Below are positions 41,876 through 55,852 of a stretch of 56,297 nt of DNA, in pieces. Position 1 is the first letter of the stretch. Every line of letters begins with the position of its first letter. The stretch is taken from the NCBI RefSeq assembly GCF_002160305.1, contig NZ_NFKI01000022.1, positions 1 through 56,297 of the forward strand, written 5' to 3'. A program made the translations under genes and the position numbers. The stretch is from Pseudoflavonifractor sp. An184 (lineage in GTDB: Bacteria; Bacillota; Clostridia; Oscillospirales; Oscillospiraceae). The notes beneath the pieces are model-generated. The model was not told the DNA's origin. It made no database searches and saw only the letters and a program-made list of their open reading frames with translations.

Positions 41876-42756
41876 CTGTGGAAGACCCCCTTTCGATGGA
41901 GGGCCAGCAGCTGGGCCAGGGTCTCCCGCAGCTGAGGCCGGGGGACGATCTGATCCACAAAGCCGTGCTCCTCCAGATATTCGGCGCGCTGGAAGCCCTC
42001 GGGCAGCTCCTGGCCGATGGTCTGCCGGATGACCCGGGGCCCGGCAAAGCCGATGAGGGCCCCCGGTTCCGCCAGGGTGATGTCCCCCAGGGAGGCGAAG
42101 CTGGCGGTGACGCCGCCGGTGGTGGGGTGGGTGTAGACCGCGATGTACAGCCCCCCCGCCGCGGAGAACCGCTCGATGGCGGCGCTGGTCTTGGCCATCT
42201 GCATCAGAGAGAGAATGCCCTCCTGCATCCGGGCCCCGCCGCTGGCGGAGAAGATGATCAGGGGCAGCTTGTGCTTCTGGGCGTACTCCACCGCCCGGGT
42301 GATCTTCTCACCCACGGCCACGCCCATGCTGGCCATGAAGAAGCGGCTGTCCAGCACGGCGAACACCGCCTGGTACCCGTCCAGCTTGCCGGTGGCCGCC
42401 ACCGCCGCGTCGGGCAGGGCGGTCTTTTCCCGCTGGGCGGCCAGCTTGCCCTCATACCCCGGGAAGTCCAGCACGTTGGGGGCGGTCATCTCGGGCCACA
42501 GCTCCCGGAAGCTGAAGGGGTCCAGCAGCAGGGACAGGCGCAGGTAAGCCCCAATGGGCAGATGGTAGCCGCAGTGGGGGCAGACATATTCGGTTTTCAC
42601 CAGCTCCTGGTTGGCGCACTCCGCGCCGCAGCCGGGGCAGGTCTGAGTCCCGTTCTCCGGGATGGCCGAGCGGCGGGCGGCGGCCTCAACGGCCTCCTCC
42701 CGCTGGCGGCGCAGTCGGTCCAGCCGGTCCCGGCGGGAGCGAAACAGTGGCTGCAT
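41872..42756 (-). CDS. accD: Acetyl-CoA carboxylase, carboxyltransferase beta subunit
   Basis: This 294-residue protein carries the N-terminal zinc finger (cysteines in CPGCGAEC and YVCPHCGYH, residues about 39-63) and the carboxyltransferase core (FSASGGARMQEGILSLMQM, HPTTGGVTASFA, GFAGPRVIRQT). It partners AccA. One base separates it from accC. Confidence 0.97.
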   Translation of the reverse strand: MQPLFRSRRDRLDRLRRQREEAVEAAARRSAIPENGTQTCPGCGAECANQELVKTEYVCPHCGYHLPIGAYLRLSLLLDPFSFRELWPEMTAPNVLDFPGYEGKLAAQREKTALPDAAVAATGKLDGYQAVFAVLDSRFFMASMGVAVGEKITRAVEYAQKHKLPLIIFSASGGARMQEGILSLMQMAKTSAAIERFSAAGGLYIAVYTHPTTGGVTASFASLGDITLAEPGALIGFAGPRVIRQTIGQELPEGFQRAEYLEEHGFVDQIVPRPQLRETLAQLLALHRKGVFHR

Positions 42757-42757
42757 A

Positions 42758-44124
<1,367 letters not shown>

Positions 44125-44125
<1 letters not shown>

Positions 44126-44577
44126 TATACCCTCCGAACCCGGAACAGGGGGGCGTCATAGCCCGCCAGACTTCCGTTCTCCACCAGGATCTCCTCGATC
44201 ACGCAGTCCATGGGGGCGGGGATTTCGCTCATCATCTTCATGGCCTCCAGGATGCACACCGTCTGGCCCTTCTTCACCTGGTCGCCCACCTTCACAAAGG
44301 GCTCGGCGTCCGGGCCGGCGGCGGCGTAGAACGTGCCCACCAGGGGGGCCTTAATGTACTCGCCCTCATCCTGAGTCCCACTCTGGGCCTCAGACTGGGG
44401 AGCGGGAGCCGCCGGGGTCTGGACAGCGGAAACCGCGGCCACAGCCGCCGCGGGAGCGGCGGCCACAGCCACGGTCTTGTCCAGCTTCAGGCGAGTCCCA
44501 TTCTGCTCCAGCTCCAGTCCGGTGAGGGAGGAGCGCTCGAAGCGCTCCATCAGCGCGTAAATGGATTCCAGATCCAT
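44125..44577 (-). CDS. accB: Biotin carboxyl carrier protein of acetyl-CoA carboxylase
   Basis: This 150-residue protein carries the biotin. An N-terminal helical part (1-30), an Ala/Pro-rich linker (about 36-62) and the biotinyl domain follow in order; the biotinylated lysine is K114 in EAMKMM. It passes carboxyl groups from AccC to AccA-AccD. It starts 31 bp after acpP. Confidence 0.97.
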
Positions 44578-44608
44578 GGAACAGTCACCTCATTTTTAAA
44601 ATTTTGAA

Positions 44609-44845
44609 TTACTCGGCCTTGCTCTCCAGAGCCTCCAGATAGCGGACGATGTCGCCCACGGTCTTCATGTTGGGGCGGTCGTCGTCGGCGATGGACAGGC
44701 CCAGCTGCTCCTCCAGGGCGATGTTCAGCTCCACAGCGTCCAGAGAGTCGGCGCCCAGGTCCTCGGCCAGGTCGGCCTCCATGGTGACGTCCTCCATCTC
44801 ACAGCTCAGGGTATCCACAATGATATCACGTACTTTTTCAAACAT
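44609..44845 (-). CDS. acpP: Acyl carrier protein
   Basis: This 78-residue acidic four-helix protein carries the growing chain on 4'-phosphopantetheine at S34 (LGADSLDAVEL). Length and pattern are standard. It is the first gene of the fatty acid operon, next to the promoter and palindrome at 44884-44952. The ATG follows GGAGAATTCCT. Confidence 0.98.
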   Translation of the reverse strand: MFEKVRDIIVDTLSCEMEDVTMEADLAEDLGADSLDAVELNIALEEQLGLSIADDDRPNMKTVGDIVRYLEALESKAE

Positions 44846-44883
44846 AGGAATTCTCCTCTCAAATCTTCTCTCATAATCCTTCC

Positions 44884-44952
44884 AATATTTTAGTTAAAAT
44901 TTTTTAACTAAATATTTCAAGCGTATTGTAACAGGTTTTACCAGAAAGTCAA
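44884..44952 (-). promoter_or_regulatory. Fatty acid operon promoter with long palindromic operator
   Basis: On the minus strand TTGACT (44947-44952), 16 bp, TACAAT (44925-44930). Just downstream of the likely start point lies an inverted repeat: left arm 44884-44899 (AATATTTTAGTTAAAA) and right arm 44902-44916 (TTTTAACTAAATATT), paired except for one extra T. It is the natural site for the FabT-like regulator at the far end of the operon. Confidence 0.8.
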
Positions 44953-45104
44953 CTGGGATTTTTCACAAACAACATACAACCGCCCGTTTTTTATTTAGCT
45001 TCCGGGGGAATTTTTCCGCAAAACGCGTCGAATTTTCCAGGGATAGGGGCAAAACACACATAATCTGGAATCCCCGCCGCCCGCCGGAGTCCCAGACCGC
45101 CGCC

Positions 45105-45809
45105 TCAGTCCTCCAGCATCCGGTACCCGATGCCCAGCTCGGTGAGGACATATTTGGGCTCGGAGGGGTTCTCCTTGAGCTTGCGGCGGATGTTGGCCAT
45201 GTTCACCCGGAGGATCTGGTTGCTGCTGCTGCCGTAGGGGCCCCACACGTGCTCCAGGATGAAGTCGTAGGTGAGCACCTTGCCGGCGTGGATGCACAGC
45301 AGCTCCAGGATCTTGAACTCGTTCTGGGTGAAGTGGACCTCCTCCCCGTCCAGGAGCACCTGGTGCTTGGCGATGTCCACCGTCAGGTCCTTGATGTGGT
45401 AGACGTCCTTCTGGGACCCCTGGCTCAGCCGCAGGCGGTCGGACCGGCGCAGGGTGGTGCGCACCCGGGCCAGCATCTCGGACACGCCGAAGGGCTTGAC
45501 GATGTAGTCGTCCGCCCCCATGTCCAGGGCCTTCACCTTTTCCGACTCCCGGTCCCGGGCGGAGATGATAATGACCGGGGTCTCCTGGGGCAGGCCGCTG
45601 AGCTCCTGAAGGATCTCCATGCCGTCCATGTCGGGCAGCCCCAGGTCCAGCAGGACCAGGTCGGGGCTGTGGGAGAAAAACAGGGAGAGCCCCTCCTTCC
45701 CGCTGAAGGCCGGAATGGATTTATAGTCGTTGGCGTTCAGCGCCCGGCAGATAAAGTTGCTGATGGTGCGCTCATCTTCGATAACCAGGATCACACGTTT
45801 CTCATTCAT
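45105..45809 (-). CDS. OmpR-family response regulator, KdpE-like
   Basis: This 234-residue regulator has a receiver domain with phospho-acceptor D55 (LVLLDLGLPDMDG), acidic pocket ED at 11-12 and K105 (YIVKPFG), then an OmpR-type winged helix (about 135-230; LDGEEVHFTQNEFKILELL, RVNMANIRRKLKENP, GIGYRM). The overall sequence is KdpE-like. I chose ATG 45809, inside the end of the kinase gene, with the 8-bp overlap implying coupled translation. There are no kdpFABC genes beside it. About 260 bp separate it from acpP, containing the acpP promoter. Targets unknown. Confidence 0.9.
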   Translation of the reverse strand: MNEKRVILVIEDERTISNFICRALNANDYKSIPAFSGKEGLSLFFSHSPDLVLLDLGLPDMDGMEILQELSGLPQETPVIIISARDRESEKVKALDMGADDYIVKPFGVSEMLARVRTTLRRSDRLRLSQGSQKDVYHIKDLTVDIAKHQVLLDGEEVHFTQNEFKILELLCIHAGKVLTYDFILEHVWGPYGSSSNQILRVNMANIRRKLKENPSEPKYVLTELGIGYRMLED

Positions 45810-46980
45810 CCTTGATTTCCTCCATGGGAAGCCCAAACCGGAACACCGCCCCGCCCTCCGGGTCGTTCCCGGCGGCGAAGAAGCCGTCGTGGGCTTTTAT
45901 AATACTTTGACACACGGACAGGCCGATGCCCATCCCCCGGGACGAGTCCCCGGACAGGTTGTCCTCCAGAGGCCGGCCCAGCTGCACCGCCTGGCTCACC
46001 TCGGGGGAGATGCCCCTGCCCCGGTCCCGCACCTCCACCACAGCCCAGTCCTCCTGCCGGAACAGCCGCAGGCGGATGTGCTCCCGGTCCCCGGAGTGGC
46101 GGATGGCGTTTTCCAGCAGGTTGACGATCACCTGCTTGATGAGCATGGGCTCCATGGGGAGATACAAAATATCGTCGGACAGCTCCAGGGCGATGGGGCA
46201 GTCGGGAAACCGGCGGCGCATGGTGAGCAGAGCGTCCCCCGCCACCTCCTCCAGCATCTCCTCCTGCTTGTTCAGGGGCATGACCCCGTCCCGGATCTTG
46301 GTGATGGAGAGCAGGTTTTCCACCATGGCGCTCAGGGCGTCGGCGTCGCTCTTGATGTCCCGCACCAGGGAGGCGCTGCGCTCGGAGGAGGCGATCTCCT
46401 CGCTGGACAGCAGCACGGAGGCCGCTCCGGAGATGGCGGTGAGGGGGGTGCGCAGGTCGTGGGACACCGCCCGCAGAATATTGCCCCGGATGGTCTCCCG
46501 GTCCGCCTGGAGCTGAATGGCCGCCTTCTCCGCGTTGAGCTTGGCGTTGAGCTCGTAGAGGGCCTTGGTGTCCTGCTCCCGCCGGGTGGCCTCGATGGCC
46601 TGGGCCTTGATCCGCCCGGTCAGCGCGCAGATCACCGCGGAGATGGCCACCATGCTGAGCATGGTGACCGGATAGCCGGAGATGCTCAGGGAGAAGGCCC
46701 GGAAGGGGAACATGAAAAAGTAGTTGATGCACAGCGCCCCCACCACCGAGGCGGCGATGCCGTAAACATATCCGTCGGTGAGCAGGGAGATGCACATAAT
46801 CGCCAGAATAAAAACCAGGTCGGAGTTATTCTCTCCCCCCGTGTGCCGCAGAAGCTCCCCGCTGATGACGCACGCGGCGCACAGGAACAGCACCGTGGTC
46901 AGCAGATTCCGCGGCGTGCGCGGCAGCCCGCGGGTTATATAGAGATAGCCGTGGTATAATTTGATAAAGGGCCCTGTCAT
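45802..46980 (-). CDS. KdpD-like sensor kinase lacking the N-terminal sensor domain
   Basis: This 392-residue kinase starts with four membrane helices (about 25-45, 53-70, 72-92, 103-122; a DUF4118-type domain), then a helical linker, a HisKA domain with H174 (AVSHDLRTPLTAI), and an HATPase domain (NLLENAIRHS, VRDRGRGIS, GMGIGLSVCQ). It corresponds to the C-terminal half of KdpD: the N-terminal KdpD and Usp domains, about 390 residues, are absent. Sensing is therefore probably limited to the membrane part. It pairs with the KdpE-like regulator. The ATG follows GGGAGGTGG. Confidence 0.88.
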   Translation of the reverse strand: MTGPFIKLYHGYLYITRGLPRTPRNLLTTVLFLCAACVISGELLRHTGGENNSDLVFILAIMCISLLTDGYVYGIAASVVGALCINYFFMFPFRAFSLSISGYPVTMLSMVAISAVICALTGRIKAQAIEATRREQDTKALYELNAKLNAEKAAIQLQADRETIRGNILRAVSHDLRTPLTAISGAASVLLSSEEIASSERSASLVRDIKSDADALSAMVENLLSITKIRDGVMPLNKQEEMLEEVAGDALLTMRRRFPDCPIALELSDDILYLPMEPMLIKQVIVNLLENAIRHSGDREHIRLRLFRQEDWAVVEVRDRGRGISPEVSQAVQLGRPLEDNLSGDSSRGMGIGLSVCQSIIKAHDGFFAAGNDPEGGAVFRFGLPMEEIKDE

Positions 46981-47158
46981 CTGCGTTCCACCTCCCGCCG
47001 CCCCGTCTCAGGGCAAAGGGTCACTCAACTTTATCTATTATAACAGGAAGCGGGTGGCGCGTAAAGAGCAGGCCCGGCGACTTTTCCGCCCGGCCGGGCC
47101 GTCCGCGCCCGGGCGCCCGGATTTCTCCCCGAAAATCGCGGAAATTCGGAAGAAAGCC

Positions 47159-47188
47159 TTGCATACCGGCTGCTACCTGTTGTAAAAT
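47159..47188 (+). promoter_or_regulatory. glnS promoter
   Basis: TTGCAT (47159-47164), 18 bp, TAAAAT (47183-47188) with TG before it, 42 bases before the start codon. The leader is too short for a T-box. Confidence 0.55.
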
Positions 47189-47230
47189 AAGCAAGTTAAT
47201 ATCCCACCAAAGAGACAGGAGGGCTAAACT

Positions 47231-48943
47231 ATGGCGGAAGAATTGAAAAACGGCGCTCCCGAGAAGGGCGAGCCCGCTCCCAGCCAGAACTTTATCCATG
47301 AATTCATCGCGGAGGACATCGCCCCCGGCGGACGCTTCGCCGGCATGCAGGTCCACACCCGTTTCCCGCCCGAGCCCAACGGCTATCTCCATATCGGCCA
47401 CTGCAAGGCGCTGATCATCGACTTCGGCTCGGCCGAGAAGTTCGGCGGCATCTGCAACCTGCGCATGGACGACACCAACCCGGCCAAGGAGGACACCGAG
47501 TTCGTGGACGCCATTAAAGAGGACATCCACTGGCTGGGCTTCGACTGGGGGGACCGGTTCTTCTACGGCTCCGACTACTTTGAAAAGACCTATGAGCTGG
47601 CGGTGGGCCTCATCAAGAAGGGGCTGGCCTATGTGTGCGAGCTCACCCCCGAGCAGTTCAAGGAGTACCGGGGCGACGTGAACACCCCCGCCCGCTCCCC
47701 CTGGCGGGACCGGCCCATCGAGGAGTCCCTGGACCTGTTTGAGCGGATGAAGAACGGGGAGTTCCCCGAGGGCAAGTACACCCTCCGGGCCAAGATCGAC
47801 CTGGAGAGCGGCAACTTCAACATGCGGGACCCGGTGCTCTACCGCATCCGGTATATCGAGCACCACCGCCAGGGCACCAAGTGGTGCATCTTCCCCATGT
47901 ACGACTTCGCCCACCCCATCCAGGACGCCCTGGAGGGCATCACCCACTCCCTGTGCTCCCTGGAGTATGAGGACCACCGGCCCCTGTACGACTGGGTCAT
48001 CAACCACACCGACGTGCCCAACAAGCCCCGGCAGATCGAGTTTGCCCGCCTGGGCATCAACTACACGGTCATGTCCAAGCGGAAGCTGCGCAAGCTGGTG
48101 GAGGAGGGCTATGTGTCCGGCTGGGACGACCCCCGGATGCCCACCCTGTGCGGCCTGCGCCGCCGGGGCTACACCCCCGCCTCTATCCGCAACTTCTGCG
48201 ACCGCATCGGCGTGGCCAAGAACACCTCCACCGTGGAGTACGGCTTCCTGGAGCACTGCCTGCGGGAGGACCTGAACGAGCACGCCCAGCGGGCCATGGC
48301 AGTGCTGCGCCCCATCAAGCTCACCATCACCAACTACCCCGAGGGGGAGAGCGAGATGGTGGAGGTGGAGAACAACCCCAACGACCCCAACGCCGGGACC
48401 CGCACCGTGTCCTTCTCCCGGAACCTGTATATCGAGTCCGACGACTTCCTGGAGACCCCCATCCCCAAGTATAAGCGCCTGTACCCCCAGGGCCCCGAGT
48501 GCCGCCTGAAGGGGGCCTACCTGATCCGCTGCACCGGCTGCGTCAAGGACGCGGAGGGCAATGTGGTGGAGGTGCTGGCCGAATACGACCCCGAGTCCAG
48601 GGGGGGCAACCCCGCCGACGGCCGGAAGGTGAAGGGGGCCACCATCCACTGGGTGGACGCCGCCACCGCCGTGGACGCCCAGGTGCGGCTGTACGACAAC
48701 CTGTTCACCGACCCCGACCCCGACGCCGGGGACAAGAACTTCCTGGACTGCCTGAACCCCAGCTCCCTGGAGGTGCTGGAGGGCTGCAAGCTGGAGGCCT
48801 CTCTGGCCGGTGCCCAGGCCCCCGCCCAGTATCAGTTCCTCCGTCTGGGCTACTTCTGCGTGGACAGCAAGGACTCCAAGCCCGGCGCCCTGGTGTTCAA
48901 CCGGGCGGTGAGCCTGAAGGACAGCTTCAAGCCCGGCAAATAA
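47231..48943 (+). CDS. glnS: Glutaminyl-tRNA synthetase
   Basis: This 570-residue class I enzyme charges tRNA(Gln) directly. The HIGH motif is at 54-57 in FPPEPNGYLHIGHCKAL, and the KMSKS equivalent is VMSKRKL. FDWGDRFFYGSDYF, the CIFPMYDFAHPIQDALEGITHSL catalytic region (spanning about 218-240) and the C-terminal beta-barrels set it apart from GluRS. Most Firmicutes use GluRS with GatCAB amidation; a true GlnRS is found in some Clostridia. Other parts of the genome would tell whether both routes exist. The ATG follows AGGAGGGC. A strong bidirectional terminator follows. Confidence 0.96.
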   Translation: MAEELKNGAPEKGEPAPSQNFIHEFIAEDIAPGGRFAGMQVHTRFPPEPNGYLHIGHCKALIIDFGSAEKFGGICNLRMDDTNPAKEDTEFVDAIKEDIHWLGFDWGDRFFYGSDYFEKTYELAVGLIKKGLAYVCELTPEQFKEYRGDVNTPARSPWRDRPIEESLDLFERMKNGEFPEGKYTLRAKIDLESGNFNMRDPVLYRIRYIEHHRQGTKWCIFPMYDFAHPIQDALEGITHSLCSLEYEDHRPLYDWVINHTDVPNKPRQIEFARLGINYTVMSKRKLRKLVEEGYVSGWDDPRMPTLCGLRRRGYTPASIRNFCDRIGVAKNTSTVEYGFLEHCLREDLNEHAQRAMAVLRPIKLTITNYPEGESEMVEVENNPNDPNAGTRTVSFSRNLYIESDDFLETPIPKYKRLYPQGPECRLKGAYLIRCTGCVKDAEGNVVEVLAEYDPESRGGNPADGRKVKGATIHWVDAATAVDAQVRLYDNLFTDPDPDAGDKNFLDCLNPSSLEVLEGCKLEASLAGAQAPAQYQFLRLGYFCVDSKDSKPGALVFNRAVSLKDSFKPGK

Positions 48944-48960
48944 CCCCTGTTTCAAGCTGA

Positions 48961-49003
48961 AAAAACTCCGCCGCGAGGATGGTTTCCCCGCGGCGGAGTT
49001 TTT
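48961..49003. terminator. Bidirectional terminator between glnS and the activase gene
   Basis: 10-bp stem CTCCGCCGCG/CGCGGCGGAG with AAAAA before and TTTTT after, serving two convergent genes. Confidence 0.9.
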
Positions 49004-49015
49004 ATGTTCCGTCCA

Positions 49016-53431
<4,416 letters not shown>

Positions 53432-53963
53432 GTTTCCCTCGAATTCTTTCATGCCCGCCCGAAACGCTCAGGCGGTACAGACCGTATTTGGACTGCGCGT
53501 CAGGGGGCGCTCCCCTGTTCCTGTTTTATGTATGCTTAGATATCATTTTACATACCTTTTCCGTTAGAATCGCATCAAGGAGTCTGCCTCAGGTGTTCAG
53601 AAAGCGTAAATTTTTGTTTCCCATAAAAACGGTTTTCCGGCGCTATGATTGTTTGAGACAAAGAATCCCGGCCGTCAGCCGCCCGCCTTAGGGAAATTGA
53701 CCACCCCCGCCGGCACGGCGGTGCGGCTTGGCAAATGGTCCGTCTGTCTCCGCTGTCCGGCAAAATAGTCCGGTCAAATTTTTGCTTTTCCGGGAAAACG
53801 CCCCTCATTTCAATACATATTATAATACAAATTTGGGAAGTCCGCAACTGGTTCCCCCTTCCGTTCCCGCAGCTTTGAATTGATCCTCGGACCGGGACAT
53901 GCGGCGCTGAATACTGGCAGAGAGCCGCCCTATGGGAACGGCCCGATTTTGGCGGCATTGCTT
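53432..53963. other. Intergenic region upstream of the activase gene
   Basis: No gene is supported in these 530 bases. It contains A+T-rich patches: one near 53530-53580, where a TAAAAT could serve the activase gene on the minus strand, and one near 53805-53840, where TATAAT occurs within a nearly symmetrical A+T run. The rest shows no repeats of the R1-R4 families. Confidence 0.5.
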
Positions 53964-54012
53964 GAAAAAAGAAGGCTTCCCCCGCTTCTGTTACCCAGAA
54001 GCGGAGGAAGCC
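53964..54012 (-). terminator. Terminator of the decarboxylase beta-subunit gene
   Basis: On the minus strand arms of about 17 bp (GGCTTCC-x-CCGCTTCTG and inverse) are followed by TTCTTTTTTC, 40 bases after the stop codon. Confidence 0.85.
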
Positions 54013-54052
54013 AATATCAGACTTCGGATGTGCCGGGACTGCCTTCCAGCGG

Positions 54053-55225
54053 TCAGCCGCCAAAGACCTTGATCATAAAGCCCGCGGCGACCGCGGAGCC
54101 GATGACGCCGGCCACGTTGGGGCCCATGGCGTGCATCAGCAGGAAGTTGGAGGGGTTCTCCTTCTGGCCCACTACCTGAGACACACGGGCGGCCATGGGG
54201 ACGGCGGACACGCCGGCGGAGCCGATGAGGGGATTCACCTTGCCGCCGGTGGCAAAGTACATGATGTCGCCGAAAATCACGCCGCCGGCCGTGGACAGGC
54301 AGAACGCCAGCAGGCCCAGCAGGATAATCTTGATCGTATCCCAGGTCAGGAAGGAGTCATAGGTGGCCTTGAAGCCCACCGACAGGCCCAGCGCGATGGT
54401 GACAATGTTCATCAGCGCGTTCTGCGCGGTATCGGACAGGCGGTCGCACACGCCGCACTCCCGGAACAGGTTGCCCAGCATGAGCATACCGATCAGAGGG
54501 GCGGTGTCAGGCACCAGCAGGATGACAAAGATCGTGACCAGGACGGGGAAAATGATCTTTTCGGTTTTGGAGACAGGACGGAGCTGGGTCATTTTGACCT
54601 TGCGCATCTCCTTGGTGGTGAGCAGCTTCATAATGGGGGGCTGGATCAGGGGAATCAGCGCCATGTACGAGTAAGCCGCGATGGCAATGGCCGGGAGCAA
54701 ATTCACCGGGTTGGTCGCCAGCTTGGAGGCGGTGAGAATGGCCGTGGGGCCGTCCGCGCCGCCGATGACGCCGATGGCCGCCGCCTGAGCCGGGGTGAAG
54801 CCCAGCACCAGGGCCAGCAGGAAGGCGGTGAAGATGCCCAGCTGGGCGGCCGCGCCCAGCAGCAGGGACATGGGATTGGCCAGCAGAGGGCCGAAGTCCG
54901 TCATCGCCCCGATCCCCATAAAGATGATGGACGGGTAAATGGCGTACTGGACGCCCTGATAGATGACCCACATAAAGCCAACGCTGCCTGTGTGGGTAGC
55001 TGCATCCACCACCGGCTCGTTGAACAGTCCGGTCAGCGGCAGGTTGGCCAGTAGCATACCAAAGGCGATGGGCACCAGCAGCAGGGGCTCAAACCCCTTG
55101 CCGATACCAAGATACAACAGGACACATGCGATTACGATCATGAGCAGCTGCCGCCAGTCTGTGGGAATGGCAGCAAAGCCGGAGCTCCCCAAAATCGCAG
55201 TCATTACCTCGGAAAAAAACTCCAT
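54053..55225 (-). CDS. Sodium-translocating decarboxylase, beta subunit
   Basis: This 390-residue membrane protein with about 9-11 helices is the beta subunit of the sodium-pumping biotin decarboxylases (OadB/GcdB/MmdB). Seen are YPSIIFMGIGAMTDFGPL, the ion-path motif GVIGGADGPTAI and the C-terminal NPLIGSAGVSAVPMAARVSQ. It couples release of CO2 from carboxybiotin to export of Na+. ATG 55225 lies six bases after AAAGGAG, so the longer frame was dropped. Sequence alone does not say whether the substrate is oxaloacetate, methylmalonyl-CoA or glutaconyl-CoA; the carboxyltransferase gene is not in the window. The biotin carrier (55345 on) lies directly upstream in the same direction. Confidence 0.93.
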   Translation of the reverse strand: MEFFSEVMTAILGSSGFAAIPTDWRQLLMIVIACVLLYLGIGKGFEPLLLVPIAFGMLLANLPLTGLFNEPVVDAATHTGSVGFMWVIYQGVQYAIYPSIIFMGIGAMTDFGPLLANPMSLLLGAAAQLGIFTAFLLALVLGFTPAQAAAIGVIGGADGPTAILTASKLATNPVNLLPAIAIAAYSYMALIPLIQPPIMKLLTTKEMRKVKMTQLRPVSKTEKIIFPVLVTIFVILLVPDTAPLIGMLMLGNLFRECGVCDRLSDTAQNALMNIVTIALGLSVGFKATYDSFLTWDTIKIILLGLLAFCLSTAGGVIFGDIMYFATGGKVNPLIGSAGVSAVPMAARVSQVVGQKENPSNFLLMHAMGPNVAGVIGSAVAAGFMIKVFGG

Positions 55226-55344
55226 TCTATACTCCTTTTCATAACTCAACCGAAGTGACCAGACCGGTCACCGGCAAAGACGGATGTACCCACTGAGAGA
55301 GTTCTGCCTCTCACAGTGCCGTTCGCGGGGGGAGGAAAGCGCTT

Positions 55345-55587
55345 TTACCCCAGAGTCACCAGCAGATCGTCGGTGTTGACGGTGGCGCCGGTGGACACGG
55401 CGATGGCCTTGACAGTGCCGTCCACGGGGGCGGACACCTCGATCTCCATCTTCATGGCCTCCAGAACGATCAGCACGTCGCCGGCCTTCACGCTCTGGCC
55501 CACGGTGCACTCCACCTTGAAGATGCTGCCGGGCATGGGGCTGTTCACCGGGGTCTCGCCGGCGCCCACAGAGACGGGAGCTGCTCC
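55345..55587 (-). CDS. Biotin carrier subunit, 5'-truncated (copy 1)
   Basis: About 80 residues of a biotinyl carrier, the gamma/C subunit of the decarboxylase: GETPVNSPMPGSIFKVECTV, GQSVKAGDVLIVLEAMKMEI with the biotin lysine in EAMKM, and the closing VNTDDLLVTLG before TAA. The N-terminus is missing: the frame runs at 55576-55588 into the inverted second copy, so no real start codon is visible. It reads toward oadB (120 bp away), the normal gene order. An artefactual ORF on this strand continues into antisense of copy 2. Confidence 0.8.
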   Translation of the reverse strand, partial: GAAPVSVGAGETPVNSPMPGSIFKVECTVGQSVKAGDVLIVLEAMKMEIEVSAPVDGTVKAIAVSTGATVNTDDLLVTLG

Positions 55588-55837
55588 CGCTCCTGCCGCC
55601 GCTCCTGTCTCTGTGGGCGCCGGCGAGACCCCGGTGAACAGCCCCATGCCCGGCAGCATCTTCAAGATCGAGTGCACCGTGGGCCAGAGCGTGAAGGCCG
55701 GCGACGTGCTGATCGTTCTGGAGGCCATGAAGATGGAGATCGAGGTGTCCGCTCCTGTGGACGGCACCGTGAAGGCCATCGCCGTGTCCACCGGCGCTAC
55801 CGTCAACACCGACGATCTGCTGGTCACCCTGGGTTAA
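55588..55837 (+). CDS. Biotin carrier subunit, 5'-truncated (copy 2)
   Basis: About 82 residues, the same protein as copy 1 but with IFKIECTV for IFKVECTV and a longer Ala/Pro linker (APAPAAAPVSVGAGE). The biotin motif EAMKMEI is intact and the end is VTLG before TAA at 55835-55837. No start codon is visible before the turn of the palindrome. It is followed after 15 bases by the gamma-like gene on the same strand, an order different from copy 1. Confidence 0.8.
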
Positions 55838-55852
55838 GGGGGTACATGATCC

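Larger units (their letters stand above)
55342..55840. repeat. Large inverted repeat made of two biotin-carrier fragments
   Basis: Left arm 55342-55575 and right arm 55601-55837 are inverted copies, about 95% identical by my count (roughly 12 differences in 235 bases, mainly silent). The turn lies at a self-complementary 13-base stretch, GGGAGCTGCTCCC (55576-55588), with 12 further bases on the right side. Beyond the arms the sequences differ: oadB on the left, oadG on the right. Confidence 0.9.

Noticed and set aside
47189..47230. T-box leader for glnS
   Set aside because: Only about 40 bases separate the promoter from the start codon; no T-box sequence or specifier stem fits.
53575..54063. 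A 162-codon ORF upstream of the activase gene
   Set aside because: No ribosome site, no domain, and it reads across the terminator at 53964-54012.
55316..55837. One continuous gene through both biotin-carrier arms
   Set aside because: An ORF exists on each strand, but half of each is antisense of the other copy; the real starts are missing.
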